Positions 32,355 to 42,127 are shown, numbered from the stretch's first letter. The stretch is 50,856 nucleotides of DNA from Streptomyces sp. rh34 (GCF_002551245.1 NZ_NTGZ01000019.1:1-50856), one strand, 5' to 3'. Numbers and translations are program-made. The notes: a model not told the origin generated them from the sequence alone.

Positions 32355-32550
32355 GCGGTCCAGTTTGTCATCCCCGCCCCCGCGGCCCCGCCGGGGCTCC
32401 CCCGGCCACGCACACCGAAAGTCCGCCGACCGTCCGCGCACCCGCCCGGCGAGTACGGCTCCGGGCCCCGGCTCCTTCATGCCGAGCCGGTACCCTGGCC
32501 GCGATACCGGGCAATCATCCCGCCCGCCGCCGCTTCCTGGGGGACGCACC

Positions 32551-32907
32551 ATGAGAGCCCTGATGATCATCGTCCCGCTGGCTCTGACGATCTACGCGTT
32601 CATCGACTGCCTGAACACCTCCGAGGAGGACACCAAGCATCTGCCGAAGATCGCCTGGGTCTTCATCATCCTGCTGTTCTGGGTCGTCGGCCCGGTCGTG
32701 TGGCTCGCCGCCGGCAAGACCCGCCACAACAGCGCCGGAGGCACGGGACCCGCCTCGTGGCAGCGGAACCGGCGGCAGCGGTGGGTGGCCCCGGACGACA
32801 ACCCGGACTTCCTCAAGTCGCTCAAGGACGACAAGGACGCCGAGGAGGAGCGGGGGCGCCGCGACGGCGGTACGGGCCCCGACGACAAGACCCCGCCCGC
32901 GTCCTGA
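32551..32907 (+). CDS. PLDc_N-domain membrane protein
   Basis: The 118-residue product has two transmembrane segments (MIIVPLALTIYAFIDCLN and IAWVFIILLFWVVGPVVWLA) with the short charged loop that marks the PLDc_N family, and a disordered, charged cytoplasmic tail of about 60 residues. It is a full-length small protein, not a truncated phospholipase; function is unknown. ATG at 32551 has GGGGGA seven bases upstream. It is divergent from mqnL and convergent with ccsB across a terminator. Confidence 0.85.
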   Translation: MRALMIIVPLALTIYAFIDCLNTSEEDTKHLPKIAWVFIILLFWVVGPVVWLAAGKTRHNSAGGTGPASWQRNRRQRWVAPDDNPDFLKSLKDDKDAEEERGRRDGGTGPDDKTPPAS

Positions 32908-32963
32908 CGGGCCGTTCCCGCCGCCGGGGGTGACGCCTCGCCCCCCACCGGCGCCCGCACGAA

Positions 32964-32995
32964 GACGCCCCGGACGGAGATCCGTCCGGGGCGTC
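32964..32995. terminator. Bidirectional terminator, 15-bp arms
   Basis: GACGCCCCGGACGGA (32964-32978) and TCCGTCCGGGGCGTC (32981-32995) are perfect reverse complements with a minimal loop, between the convergent PLDc_N and ccsB genes. Both transcription units can use it. Confidence 0.92.
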
Positions 32996-33035
32996 CTGTG
33001 TCGGTGCCGTGTGCGGTGCGCCGCGTGACGCGGTC

Positions 33036-34130
33036 TCAGACCCCCGCGTAGGAGTGCAGGCCGGAGACGAAGATGTTCACGCCGTAGTAGTTGAACAGCC
33101 AGCAGGCGAAGGCGACGAGCGCCAGGTAGGCGGCCTTGCGGCCCTTCCAGCCGGCGGTGGCACGGGCGTGCAGATAGGCGGCGTAGGCGACCCAGGTGAT
33201 GAAGGACCAGACCTCCTTGGGGTCCCAGCCCCAGTACCGGCCCCAGGCGTCGCCCGCCCAGATCGCGCCGGCGATGATCGTGAACGTCCACAGCGGGAAG
33301 ACGGCCGCGTTGACCCGGTACGAGAACGTGTCCAGCGAGGACGCCGAGGGCAGCCGCTCCATGACCGAGGAGGCGAACTTCCCGGGCGTGCCGCCGGAGG
33401 CGAGCTTGGTCTCGTAGTTGTCGCGGAAGAGGTAGAGGACCGTGCCGACGGCGCCGAGGTAGAAGACGGCGCCGCAGATGATCGCGGTCGAGACGTGGAT
33501 CCACAGCCAGTACGAGTGCAGGGCGGGCACCAGCTGGTCGCTGTCGGTGTAGAGCGTCGTGACCGCGATGCCGAGGTCCAGCAGGACGGTGGTGACCAGC
33601 GGAAGGCCGATCCAGCGGACGTTCTTCTTCAGGGCGAGCAGCACCAGGTAGGAGCCGACCGCCACCGTGGAGAAGGTGATGGAGAACTCGTACATGTTGG
33701 CCCAGGGGGCCCGCTGCACGGACAGGGCGCGGGTGGCGACGCCGCTCGCCTCGACGAGGAACGCCACCACGGTCAGCGAGACCGCGATCCGGCCCCACAG
33801 GTCGCCCTTGAACGTACCTCCGGCCGCACCCGGGCCGTCGGGCACGTCGCGCGCCCCGGTGGCGGAGCGGGTGATGACCTCGGGGCGGTCCAGCACGGCC
33901 GTGCCACCGGCCCGCGCCTTCCCCGCGGTGGCGGCGGAGGCGGCGGAGACGGAAGCACCGGCTCCGGAGGCGGACAGCGCGGCAGCGGTGCGGCCGACCT
34001 TGCTGCGGCTGCCGAGGACCCACTCCGCGATATGCGCGAAGAAGGCCAGGGTGTAGACGGCCATCGACGAATAGATCAGCACATTGCTGGTGTTCGCCAG
34101 ACTCTCGTTGGTTGCGGCGGCGAGATTCAC
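33036..34130 (-). CDS. ccsB: Cytochrome c biogenesis protein CcsB/ResC
   Basis: The 364-residue membrane protein is the haem-handling half of system II cytochrome c synthase. The tryptophan-rich WWD-type segment is WGRYWGWDPKEVWSFITW, with the flanking histidines of HSYWLWIHVSTAI and HARATAGW. About eight hydrophobic segments are visible; residues 45-110 are a low-complexity Ala/Gly/Ser insertion not essential to the fold. The GTG start (34128-34130) overlaps the resB stop. With ResB it exports and ligates haem outside the membrane for the cytochrome bcc complex. Confidence 0.93.
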   Translation of the reverse strand: MNLAAATNESLANTSNVLIYSSMAVYTLAFFAHIAEWVLGSRSKVGRTAAALSASGAGASVSAASAATAGKARAGGTAVLDRPEVITRSATGARDVPDGPGAAGGTFKGDLWGRIAVSLTVVAFLVEASGVATRALSVQRAPWANMYEFSITFSTVAVGSYLVLLALKKNVRWIGLPLVTTVLLDLGIAVTTLYTDSDQLVPALHSYWLWIHVSTAIICGAVFYLGAVGTVLYLFRDNYETKLASGGTPGKFASSVMERLPSASSLDTFSYRVNAAVFPLWTFTIIAGAIWAGDAWGRYWGWDPKEVWSFITWVAYAAYLHARATAGWKGRKAAYLALVAFACWLFNYYGVNIFVSGLHSYAGV

Positions 34131-35956
34131 TTCTCAGCCCCTTCGACAGGTGCTTCGGCAGGATGTACGGGCCGGCTCCCGGCCTCGTTCGTGGCATCGG
34201 TCGTGGCGTCGGTCGTGCCGGGCCCGCCCGGCGTGTCCGGATCCTTCGGTGTGTCCGGGGCCTCCGGTGTGTCCGGGGCCTCCGCGGCGACGGGGGCGGT
34301 GGCGACCACGGCGGCCGACAGGTCGCCCAGTTCCTCGGGGAGCCTCGCGGACTCGCTGCGGCCCAGGCCCGCCATCTCCACGACCGTGACGCCGTCGGCG
34401 CCCCGGGCCGCCCGCACCCACACCCGGCGGCGCTGGATGAACAGCGAGCCGGCGAGGCCGGCGACGGCGGCGACGGCTCCGGCGAGCGCCCAGCCGTTGC
34501 CCGGCTGCTGCGAGATCTGGAAGCTGGCCCACTCCTCGACGCCGTCGAACGTGATGGAGCCGGCACCGTCGGGCAGGTCCAGCTTCTCGCCGGGCATCAG
34601 CATCTTCTTGAGGAGCTCGCCGTCCTCGCCCTTGAACTCCTTCATCTTGGACGTGTCGAGCTGGTAGACGTTCTGCGCGAGCCCGGAGTCGACGCCGAGG
34701 GAGCCCTGGTAGGCGCTGAGCGCCAGCACGGGGAAGTCCAGGCCGGGGAACTGCGAGAACATCTGGCCCTTGCCCTCGCCGGCGAACGTCGGCACGAAGA
34801 AGGCCTTGAAGCCCAGCTGGGTCTTCTTGCCGTTCTTGTCCTTGTAGCCGTCCATCACCTTGATGGCGCCGGACGAGGTGATGTTGTCGTCGATCGGCAG
34901 CAGCGGGACGGCGGACCGCGAGACGACCTCGCCCTTGCCGTCCCGGACGGTGACGACGGGGGCGTAGCCGTGGGCGATCAGGTAGACCTTGGTGCCGTCC
35001 ACGACGAGCGGCTCGTTGACCTTGATGACGTCCTTGCGTTCCGCGCCCTCGGCGCCCTCGGTGTAGGTCACCCGGGCCTCGAAGGTGCGCGGGGTACCGC
35101 GCTGCGGGCCGTTCTTCTCGTACGTACCGACGAAGTCGTCGAGCACGAAGCTGAACGGGGCCAGGGAGTCGGAGTCGTAGAGCGAGCCGGACTTGAAGTC
35201 GTCGTACTGGGTGAGCGTGTTGGAGAAGCCGTCGCCCTCGACGATCAGCTTGCCGCCCTCGGACTTGAAGAGCTCCCCGGAGGCGAAGGCCACCAGCATC
35301 ACGATCAGGGCGATGTGGAAGACCAGGTTCCCGGCCTCGCGGAGGTAGCCCTTCTCGGCGGCGACCGCGTCGCCCGCCTCGTGCGCCCGGAAGCGCCGCT
35401 TGCGCAGGACCCCGAGGGCCGCCTCGCGGACCTCCTCGGGCTCGGCCTCCGTGCGCCAGGTGGTGTACGCGGGAAGCCGGGTCAGCCGCTTCGGCGCGCC
35501 CGGCGGGCGGCTGCGCAGCTGGCCGACGAACTGGCCGGTGCGCGGCACGATGCAGCCGATGAGCGAGACGAACAGCAGGATGTAGATCGCGGAGAACCAC
35601 ACCGAGCTGTAGACGTCGAAGAGCTGGAGCTTCTCGTAGACCGGGGTCAGGGTGGTGTGCTGGTCCTTGAAGGCCTGCACCTTCATGTCGTCGACGCTGG
35701 TCTGCGGGATCAGCGAACCCGGGATCGCGCCGAGGGAGAGCAGGAAGAGCAGGATCAGGGCCACCCGCATCGAGGTGAGCTGACGCCAGAACCAGCGCGC
35801 CCAGCCGATCACGCTCATCGCGGGCACGCCCGCCCCGGTGTCGGCGCGCTCCTCGCGGGGCGCGGTGGAGAGCCGTTCGCCCGCCGCGCCGTGGGCGGAG
35901 CCCTGGCCGCGCTCGTCCTCGCGCTGCCGCGTCTCCGTGCCGTTCGACTTGCTCAT
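34127..35956 (-). CDS. resB: Cytochrome c biogenesis protein ResB
   Basis: The 609-residue membrane protein matches ResB (Ccs1): three N-terminal hydrophobic segments, including LTSMRVALILLFLLSLGAIP and SSVWFSAIYILLFVSLIGCI, a large extracytoplasmic domain (about 230-500) and a final transmembrane segment ALAGAVAAVAGLAGSLFI. The C-terminal tail is a TP/DAT-rich, probably disordered region (for example PDTPEAPDTPKDPDTPGGPG). ATG at 35956 is used because upstream codons belong to ccdA in another frame. It partners ccsB and is joined to it by a GTGA overlap. Confidence 0.92.
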   Translation of the reverse strand: MSKSNGTETRQREDERGQGSAHGAAGERLSTAPREERADTGAGVPAMSVIGWARWFWRQLTSMRVALILLFLLSLGAIPGSLIPQTSVDDMKVQAFKDQHTTLTPVYEKLQLFDVYSSVWFSAIYILLFVSLIGCIVPRTGQFVGQLRSRPPGAPKRLTRLPAYTTWRTEAEPEEVREAALGVLRKRRFRAHEAGDAVAAEKGYLREAGNLVFHIALIVMLVAFASGELFKSEGGKLIVEGDGFSNTLTQYDDFKSGSLYDSDSLAPFSFVLDDFVGTYEKNGPQRGTPRTFEARVTYTEGAEGAERKDVIKVNEPLVVDGTKVYLIAHGYAPVVTVRDGKGEVVSRSAVPLLPIDDNITSSGAIKVMDGYKDKNGKKTQLGFKAFFVPTFAGEGKGQMFSQFPGLDFPVLALSAYQGSLGVDSGLAQNVYQLDTSKMKEFKGEDGELLKKMLMPGEKLDLPDGAGSITFDGVEEWASFQISQQPGNGWALAGAVAAVAGLAGSLFIQRRRVWVRAARGADGVTVVEMAGLGRSESARLPEELGDLSAAVVATAPVAAEAPDTPEAPDTPKDPDTPGGPGTTDATTDATNEAGSRPVHPAEAPVEGAEK

Positions 35957-35961
35957 TGAAC

Positions 35962-36744
35962 TCAGATCCCTACAACGAAGCCGCTGGACCAGCTCTGCAT
36001 GTGCTGCATGAGCGTGGCCCACACGCCGGTCAGCAGCAGGATTCCGGTCACGATCATCATGCCGCCGCCGATCCGCATCACCCATGCGTAGTGGCGTTTG
36101 ACCCAGCCGAACGCGCCGAGCGCCTTGCGGAAGGCGACCGCGGCGAGGACGAACGGGACACCGAGACCGAGACAGTACGCGACGGTCAGTATCGCGCCGC
36201 GTCCGGCGGTGCCCTCGGTGAACGCGAGCGTGCTCACGGCGGCGAAGGTCGGACCGATGCAGGGGGTCCAGCCGATCCCGAAGAGCGCGCCCAGCAGCGG
36301 TGCGCCGGCCAGTCCGGTCACCGGCCGCTTGTGGAACCGGAACTCGCGCTGCGTCACCCCCGGCAGGAGCCCCATGAAGAAGACCCCCATGAGGATCATC
36401 AGGACGCCGAGGATCCTGTTGAACAGCTCGGCGTGTACCTGGAGCTCCCGGCCGAAGTAGCCGAAGAGGGCCCCGCCCGAGACGAAGACGGCGGTGAAGC
36501 CGAGCACGAAGAGGATGGCGCCCGCCACGACGCGGCCCCGGCGCGCATCGGCGAGGTCGGTGCCGCTGACCCCGGTGACGTAACTCAGATAGCCGGGTAC
36601 GAGGGGCAGCACGCACGGGGAGAAGAACGAGATGAGGCCGGCCAGCAGGGCGATGGGCAGGGACACCAGGAGGGTCCCGCTCATGACGGTCTCGTTGTAC
36701 GCGGCCAGCGTGACGGCCCCGTGGTGGGCGGCGAGCGTGGTCAC
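35962..36744 (-). CDS. ccdA: Thiol-disulfide transmembrane reductase CcdA
   Basis: The 260-residue polytopic protein carries electrons across the membrane to reduce the extracellular thioredoxin TlpA/ResA. The paired redox cysteines are in SFFSPCVLPLVPGYLSYVTG (TM1) and GIGWTPCIGPTFAAVS (TM4). The GTG at 36744 lies four bases after the tlpA stop. It sits inside the tlpA-ccdA-resB-ccsB operon, where it keeps apocytochrome cysteines reduced for haem attachment. Confidence 0.94.
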   Translation of the reverse strand: MTTLAAHHGAVTLAAYNETVMSGTLLVSLPIALLAGLISFFSPCVLPLVPGYLSYVTGVSGTDLADARRGRVVAGAILFVLGFTAVFVSGGALFGYFGRELQVHAELFNRILGVLMILMGVFFMGLLPGVTQREFRFHKRPVTGLAGAPLLGALFGIGWTPCIGPTFAAVSTLAFTEGTAGRGAILTVAYCLGLGVPFVLAAVAFRKALGAFGWVKRHYAWVMRIGGGMMIVTGILLLTGVWATLMQHMQSWSSGFVVGI

Positions 36745-36748
36745 CGGA

Positions 36749-37351
36749 TCACTTCTCCGCGATGATCGGGTCGATCATCTTGCGCAGCTCGTCCGCGTCG
36801 AGCGCCTGGAGCGTGCGGGCCGCGATCTTCCCGTCCCGGTCGATGACCACGGTGGACGGGATGGCCTGCGGGTTCAGGGTGCCCTTGGGGAAGCGGAGGA
36901 TGAGCTTGCCGATCGGGTCGTAGAAGCTCGGGTACTCGACCCCGTAGTCCTTCTCGAAGTTGATCGCGGCGTCCCGCTGGGCGTCACGGGTGTTTATTCC
37001 GAGGAACTGGACGCCCTGGTCCGCCGTCTCCTGGGAGACCTGCGCGAAGTACTTCGCCTCCAGGCGACAGGGGCCGCACCAGGAGCCCCAGACGTTGAGC
37101 ACGACGACCTTGCCCTGGTAGTCGGCGAGGTCGAGCGGCTTGCCGTCCAGACCGTTGCCGTCGAGCTTCGGCGCCGCCACCCGGTCACCCTTGGCGACGG
37201 TGGAGATGCCTCCGCTGCCGGTGACGAAGTTGGTGTTGCCTCCGCCTCCGGTCGTGTTGCCGTCACCACACGCGGACAGCGTCAGGGCACCGGCCACAGC
37301 GGTGGCGGCGAGCAGGGTGAAGCGGCGTCGGGATGCGCGGCCAAAGCTCAT
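36749..37351 (-). CDS. TlpA/ResA-like thiol-disulfide oxidoreductase lipoprotein
   Basis: The 200-residue precursor has a lipobox LSAC with the lipidated cysteine at 28 and then a Gly/Thr/Asn-rich linker. The thioredoxin-fold domain holds W(C92)GP(C95) in NVWGSWCGPCRLEAKYF and the cis-proline region AIPSTVVIDRDGK. It is anchored on the outer face of the membrane and reduces apocytochrome c disulfides using electrons from CcdA. First gene of the operon; ATG at 37351 lacks a clear ribosome binding site. Confidence 0.94.
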   Translation of the reverse strand: MSFGRASRRRFTLLAATAVAGALTLSACGDGNTTGGGGNTNFVTGSGGISTVAKGDRVAAPKLDGNGLDGKPLDLADYQGKVVVLNVWGSWCGPCRLEAKYFAQVSQETADQGVQFLGINTRDAQRDAAINFEKDYGVEYPSFYDPIGKLILRFPKGTLNPQAIPSTVVIDRDGKIAARTLQALDADELRKMIDPIIAEK

Positions 37352-37418
37352 GTGAAAAGTTTCGCATGGCAGTTTCCGGGTTCCCCCGCGCCCCCCTCGG
37401 TGCCCGTAAAGCCCCTTG

Positions 37419-38681
37419 TCAAGCCTGTTTAAAGAAGGAGTTCCAACCGCCGGCGGGCGCCTGTCCGACGTCCAGCGTCCGGAGCTTGGCGAGCACGGCG
37501 GGATCCTGTACGTCGAGCCAGTCGACGTACTGCCGGAACGAGACGAGACGCACGTCGTCCTTGTCCGCCACCTTCTTGATCACTTCTTCCACGGCGTCCA
37601 TATAGATGCCGCCGTTCCACTCCTCGAAGTGGTTGCCGATGTAGAACGGCGCACGATTCGACTCGTACGCGCGCTGGAAACCGGCAAGATACGCCCCGGT
37701 GGCCTGCGTGCGCCAGCCCGGATAGCGCGAGGGCATGCCCTTCGTCGAATTCTTCGACTGATTGGCGAGGATGTTGTAGTCCATCGAGAGCACCTCGAAG
37801 GAGTGCCCGGGGAACGGCATCGCCTGCAGCGGCAGATCCCAGACGCCGCCGCGCTTCACGGGCCAGGTCTGACGGCCGCCGGGCGAACTGGCGTCGTAGC
37901 GCCAGCCCAGCTTGCGGGCGGTCGGCAGGAGATTGTCCTGGCCGAGCAGGCAGGGGGTACGGCCGCCGATCAGTTCCTTGCGGTAGTCGAACGGAAGCGG
38001 ATCCTCGTTCTCCCAGCCGGTGTTCGTCCGCCATTCCGTGACGAACGACACAGCCTGATTGATCTCGCTGTGCCATTGGGCGGGCGTCCAGCGCTCCACG
38101 GATCCGGAACCGCCGCAGAAATGCCCGTTGAAGTGGGTGCCGATCTCGTGGCCGTCCAGCCACGCCTGGCGCACGTACGTCAGCGTGTCCTTGACGTGAT
38201 CGTCGGTGAGATAGCCGATGTCGGAGGCGCCGCGGGGGTTGTTCGGCGGACGGTAGAGGGATTTCTTCGACTCGGGCAGCAGATAGATCCCGGAGAGGAA
38301 GAACGTCATGGCCGCATCGTGTTCCTTGGCCAGTTCGAGAAAGCGCGGGAAGAGCCCGTTGCCGACCTCGCCCGCACCGTCCCAGGAAAAGATCACGAAC
38401 TGCGGCGGCTTCTGGCCGGGTTCCAGCGGAACAGGGGCCTGCGGCTGGTTGGGCTGTTTGCCGGTGTCGGCGGTCGAGCCGTCACCGATCAGCCGGACCT
38501 TGTTCTTCGGTGCGCCGTTTCCGCTGCCGTTGCCGTTGCCGCTGCCGCCGGTGTCGCCCTTGCCGCCCTGGCCGGACCCTCCGTCGCCGGAGGAGCCCGA
38601 GGTGCCACAGCCGGCGAGTCCGATCGCGGCTGCGGCGCCGAGCCCCGCCCCGAGCAGGCCCCTTCGGTTGATGTCGCGCAT
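37419..38681 (-). CDS. Lipoprotein with polysaccharide-deacetylase-like fold
   Basis: The 420-residue precursor starts MRDINRRGLLGAGLGAA, a twin-arginine-like signal with lipobox LAGC (Cys25), followed by a Gly/Ser/Asn-rich linker of about 35 residues. The catalytic domain resembles NodB-type deacetylases: FSWDGAGE replaces the usual TFDD motif 1, and HEIGTHFNGHF contains the HxxxH-like pair of motif 2. PFYIGNHFEEWNGGIYMDAV and NSFFKQA near the end are typical of this Streptomyces family. Substrate is unknown. It lies 67 bases downstream of tlpA on the same strand; whether it belongs to the cytochrome operon is unclear. Confidence 0.8.
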   Translation of the reverse strand: MRDINRRGLLGAGLGAAAAIGLAGCGTSGSSGDGGSGQGGKGDTGGSGNGNGSGNGAPKNKVRLIGDGSTADTGKQPNQPQAPVPLEPGQKPPQFVIFSWDGAGEVGNGLFPRFLELAKEHDAAMTFFLSGIYLLPESKKSLYRPPNNPRGASDIGYLTDDHVKDTLTYVRQAWLDGHEIGTHFNGHFCGGSGSVERWTPAQWHSEINQAVSFVTEWRTNTGWENEDPLPFDYRKELIGGRTPCLLGQDNLLPTARKLGWRYDASSPGGRQTWPVKRGGVWDLPLQAMPFPGHSFEVLSMDYNILANQSKNSTKGMPSRYPGWRTQATGAYLAGFQRAYESNRAPFYIGNHFEEWNGGIYMDAVEEVIKKVADKDDVRLVSFRQYVDWLDVQDPAVLAKLRTLDVGQAPAGGWNSFFKQA

Positions 38682-39165
38682 ACCGTCCCCATCTGCGGTC
38701 GTTTTATCTCATGCCCATACAAACTGCTGAAGGGTTAGATGAGGCGCGTAACACGTCGGTTCCGTGCATTTGGGGACTTTCTTTACGCTTCACCTTGCCG
38801 ACCGTCCGGTCGATCATGGTGCGACGCCCGTGCGGCACCCGTACACCCTTGCGGGCAGCTCTGAGGGGGGACGCAGAGGCGGCCCTCCGCAGTTCTCCCG
38901 TCGGCCGACAGGGCGGCTTCCCTGGAACGTCGAACTCATGCGCGGACGCGGAGGGCCGCCCCGGCCGCCCGGCCGCCTGCCACGGTGGACGGTGTGGGTG
39001 AAGCCGCGTACCGGGCGGGGGAAGCCGAAACGGGGACGGGACCGGCCGCCCGTTGCCCAGGCGACCGGTCCCGTCATGTCCCGCACGTACACATGTCCCG
39101 CAGATACCGCATATCCCGCATGTCCGCTTGCCTCTCGGGGGCTGCGGCTGCGGCTGAGCCTCCGG
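38682..39165 (-). other. Intergenic region with long-range inverted repeat
   Basis: This 484-base gap contains the promoter of the lipoprotein gene (minus strand, near 38690-38740) and the 3' region of the phosphatase gene. Arms GGCGGCCCTCCGC (38878-38890) and GCGGAGGGCCGCC (38948-38960) are perfect complements with 57 bases between them, where AGTTC (38891-38895) also faces GAACT (38932-38936). It may form a structured transcript. No coding frame of normal codon bias is visible. Confidence 0.5.
39035..39075 (-). terminator. Terminator after the histidine phosphatase gene
   Basis: GACGGGACCGG (39035-39045) and CCGGTCCCGTC (39065-39075) are perfect 11-base arms. The hairpin is 90 bases beyond the phosphatase stop on the minus strand. 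Confidence 0.7.
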
Positions 39166-39927
39166 CTACGCGCCGAACGCCTTGGACTGCCCCGGCTTGC
39201 CCTTCACCGGCTTGGCCCCGGCCAGCAGGTGCACGGGCACCAGATCCCGGGCCGGCTCCGAGTAGCCGACCGAGACGATCCGGTCGCCCCGGTAGGTGAA
39301 GCTCGTCAGCGAGGCCAGCGTGCACTGCCGCTTGCGCGGGTCGTGCCACAGGCGGCGGCGCTCGACGAAGGAGCGCAGGATCCAGATCGGCAGCTGGTGA
39401 CTGACGCAGACCGCCTCGTGCCCGCGCGCCGCGTCCCGGGCGGCGTCGAGCGCGCCCATCATCCGGACGACCTGGTCGATGTACGGCTCGCCCCAGGACG
39501 GCTTGAACGGATTGGTGAGGTGCTTCCAGTTGTCCGGCTTGCGCAGCGCGCCGTCGCCGACGCCGAAGGTCTTGCCCTCGAAGACGTTGGCCGCCTCGAT
39601 CAGCCGGACGTCGGTGGCGAGCTCCAGGCCGTGCGCCTTGGCGACGGGGGCGGCCGTCTCCTGGGCACGCTCCAGGGGGGAGGCGACGACATGGGTGATG
39701 TCACGCTTCTCCAGATGCCCGGCGACCCGGTCGGCCATCTTCCGGCCCAGGTCGGAGAGGTGGTAGCCGGGGCGGCGCCCGTAGAGCACGCCGTCCGGGT
39801 TGTGCACCTCGCCGTGCCGGACCACGTGGACCACGGTCAGCTGCTCGTCGCGGTTCACGTTGCCGCGGTTCGCGATGCCTCTCGCGTTCTCGCCGTTCGC
39901 GATGTCGCCGTTCGCGCTCTCGCTCAT
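39166..39927 (-). CDS. Histidine phosphatase (phosphoglycerate-mutase-like)
   Basis: The 253-residue protein has the phosphohistidine motif VRHGE near residue 40, [15 protein letters not shown] near 80 and the second catalytic histidine in [11 protein letters not shown]. The fold is that of broad phosphatases and phosphoglycerate mutases; the substrate is unknown. The N-terminal 30 residues are an Asn/Ala/Gly-rich tail ([18 protein letters not shown]) coded by short repeated TTCGC steps. ATG at 39927 overlaps the hemL stop by ATGA, so translation is coupled to hemL, which from memory is a constant Streptomyces pairing. Confidence 0.9.
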   Translation of the reverse strand: MSESANGDIANGENARGIANRGNVNRDEQLTVVHVVRHGEVHNPDGVLYGRRPGYHLSDLGRKMADRVAGHLEKRDITHVVASPLERAQETAAPVAKAHGLELATDVRLIEAANVFEGKTFGVGDGALRKPDNWKHLTNPFKPSWGEPYIDQVVRMMGALDAARDAARGHEAVCVSHQLPIWILRSFVERRRLWHDPRKRQCTLASLTSFTYRGDRIVSVGYSEPARDLVPVHLLAGAKPVKGKPGQSKAFGA

Positions 39928-41231
39928 GCGGTGGCCTCCGCTGCGGCACGGGCGGCGCCGGGCAGGGCGGCGGCGATGCGCTCGACCGCCCGCTCGTCGT
40001 GGGCCGTGGAGACGAACCAGGACTCGAACGCCGACGGCGGCAGGTAGACGCCCTGCTCCAGCATCGCGTGGAAGAACGCGGTGAAGCGGAAGACGTCCTG
40101 CTTCTTGGCGTCGTCGTAGTCGCGGACGGGCTCGTCGGTGAAGAAGACGGAGAACATGTTGCTCGCGGCGGACACGGTGTGCGCGACGCCCGCCTCGGTG
40201 AGCGCGTCGCCCACCAGGGAGCGCAGCTCGGCGGAGACCGCGTCGATCTTCGCGTACGCCGCGTCGTCCAGCAGCCGCAGCTGGGCGAGCCCGGCGGCGG
40301 TGGCGACCGGGTTCCCGGAGAGGGTGCCCGCCTGGTAGACCGGGCCGGCCGGGGCCAGGTGCGCCATCACGTCGCCGCGACCGCCGAAGGCCGCGGCGGG
40401 GAAGCCGCCGCCCATCACCTTGCCGAAGGTCATCAGGTCGGGCCGGACGCCGTCGACGCCGTACCAGCCGGCCTTCGACGTACGGAAGCCCGTCATGACC
40501 TCGTCGGAGATGTACAGCGCGCCGTTCGCCGCGCACAGCTCCTTGAGCCCGGCGTTGAAGCCCTCCGCCGGCGGGACGACGCCCATGTTGCCGGGCGAGG
40601 CCTCGGTGATCACGCAGGCGATCTCACCCGGGTGGGCGGCGAAGGCGGCGCGCACCGCGTCCAGGTCGTTGTACGGCAGCACGACGGTGTCCCCCGCCGT
40701 GGCGCCCGTGACCCCCGGCGTGTCGGGCAGCCCGAAGGTGGCCAGGCCCGACCCGGCCGCGGCGAGCAGCGCGTCCACGTGCCCGTGGTAGCAGCCGGCG
40801 AACTTCACGACCTTGGCCCGGCCCGTGAAACCGCGGGCCAGCCGGATCGCCGACATGGTCGCCTCGGTGCCGGAGGAGACCAGGCGCACCTGCTCGACGG
40901 GCTCGATCCGCGCCACGATCTCCTCGGCGAGCGCGACCTCGCCCTCCCCCGGCGTACCGAAGGAGGTGCCGCGGGAGACCGCCTCCTGGACTGCGGCGAT
41001 AACCTCGGGGTGAGAGTGGCCGAGAATCATCGGCCCCCACGAGCACACGAGGTCGACGTACTCGCGTCCGTCGGCGTCGGTGAGGTACGGACCGGTGCCG
41101 GACACCATGAACCGGGGCGTACCGCCCACGGCCCGGAAGGCACGCACGGGAGAGTTCACGCCGCCGGGCGTCACGACGGACGCTCGGTCGAACAGCGACT
41201 GCGAAACTGGGGCTTCGTATGAATACGCCAC
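39924..41231 (-). CDS. hemL: Glutamate-1-semialdehyde 2,1-aminomutase
   Basis: The 435-residue PLP enzyme converts glutamate-1-semialdehyde into 5-aminolevulinate, the second step of C5 haem synthesis. The internal aldimine lysine is K271 in [30 protein letters not shown] (cofactor-binding loop) and DEVMTGFR (Asp) are at 119-133 and 243-250. GTG at 41231 has AGGACCAAA upstream and the following [11 protein letters not shown] is family-like. It is on the minus strand before the histidine phosphatase, and supplies haem precursor beside the cytochrome c genes, which is a sensible grouping. Confidence 0.96.
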   Translation of the reverse strand: MAYSYEAPVSQSLFDRASVVTPGGVNSPVRAFRAVGGTPRFMVSGTGPYLTDADGREYVDLVCSWGPMILGHSHPEVIAAVQEAVSRGTSFGTPGEGEVALAEEIVARIEPVEQVRLVSSGTEATMSAIRLARGFTGRAKVVKFAGCYHGHVDALLAAAGSGLATFGLPDTPGVTGATAGDTVVLPYNDLDAVRAAFAAHPGEIACVITEASPGNMGVVPPAEGFNAGLKELCAANGALYISDEVMTGFRTSKAGWYGVDGVRPDLMTFGKVMGGGFPAAAFGGRGDVMAHLAPAGPVYQAGTLSGNPVATAAGLAQLRLLDDAAYAKIDAVSAELRSLVGDALTEAGVAHTVSAASNMFSVFFTDEPVRDYDDAKKQDVFRFTAFFHAMLEQGVYLPPSAFESWFVSTAHDERAVERIAAALPGAARAAAEATA

Positions 41232-41527
41232 TTTGGTCCTGATCTGCGATTCGGGTATCGGGAGGCCGGGCCGGGAAATCCCTAAGAATCTCGGCCACCG
41301 GTGAGCAGGGAGCGCACTCCCCTCGTATCACGAAAGAGCGTCAGTCCCCTCGCGTCTGCGAAACTGGGCCGACATAGGGAAAGCTCACACATGCCATGGT
41401 GTCAGAGGCACGCGCGGTCTTTGCGGACAGGTGTTTCACCGCACGCCCGCGGGGGAGGTCACTGACACGATGATCGGGTTGCGCGGCGGGGGCTGTGTCT
41501 CCTAAGAAGTAGTCGGGTGGATGAGAT

Positions 41528-42112
41528 ATGCATCGCGGTGGCGAAGTGGGCGAAGGGACCGACGACCTGGGGCCCGAGCCTGCCCGGCGAGGGCGGCACC
41601 GGCGCAGGGCCGAGCGCGCCCAGAGCAGGGGCGCGGACAGCACGCCGCCCCCCGGGACCAGGAGCGGGGGCGGGATGGGGGTGACGTACAAGTACTTCGG
41701 CGCCCCGGACGGGGCCACCGCCGCACGCGTGCCCATCTCGATGCGCCCGGAGGAGCTCGGCGGTGACGAGCTGGGTATGGGCGGCATGTTCACCAAGATC
41801 AAGCCGGAGACCGTGGCCGCCATGGTCCTGACCGGAATCCAGGGCATACCCCTGCACAAGGTCCCCCCGCTCGAACTGGTCGTTCTCCACCCCGACTACG
41901 CGGTGGTCAAGCTCCCGATGACCGTCGTCGACCCGCTGCGCGGCGTCGGCGAGGAGTCGGTCGGCGCGGCGGCCTTCATCTGGTCCACGGTCCCCGACCG
42001 CGGCGGCCCGCGCGACGCCTTCAACGTCTACCAGCTGCTCCACGAGTGGCAGGACTTCTCCCACCGGCTGCACGACGCGGGGCATCAGGCGTACTGCCTG
42101 GTGTGGCCCTGA
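41528..42112 (+). CDS. Conserved hypothetical protein
   Basis: I do not recognise a characterised family. The 194-residue product, from ATG 41528, has an Arg/Gly-rich disordered N-terminus of about 48 residues and a compact domain beginning MGVTYKYFGAPDGATAARVP at ATG 41675. Segments LPMTVVDPLRGVGEESVGAAA and AYCLVWP follow, with no signal or membrane segment. Which start is used is uncertain; GGAG lies ten bases before ATG 41675 and codon bias continues upstream. It is divergent from hemL by about 296 bases; from memory Streptomyces genomes keep it next to hemL. Function unknown. Confidence 0.7.
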   Translation: MHRGGEVGEGTDDLGPEPARRGRHRRRAERAQSRGADSTPPPGTRSGGGMGVTYKYFGAPDGATAARVPISMRPEELGGDELGMGGMFTKIKPETVAAMVLTGIQGIPLHKVPPLELVVLHPDYAVVKLPMTVVDPLRGVGEESVGAAAFIWSTVPDRGGPRDAFNVYQLLHEWQDFSHRLHDAGHQAYCLVWP

Positions 42113-42113
42113 T

Positions 42114-42127
42114 CCGGGACTTCCCGG
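42114..42127 (+). terminator. Weak hairpin at the gene end
   Basis: CCGGGA-CT-TCCCGG directly follows the stop codon of the conserved hypothetical gene. It is short and lacks a T tract, so its role as a terminator is tentative. Confidence 0.4.

Noticed and set aside
35957..36616. Long resB form extending through ccdA
   Set aside because: The extra residues are a shadow of ccdA in another frame, which is clearly real by its redox motifs.
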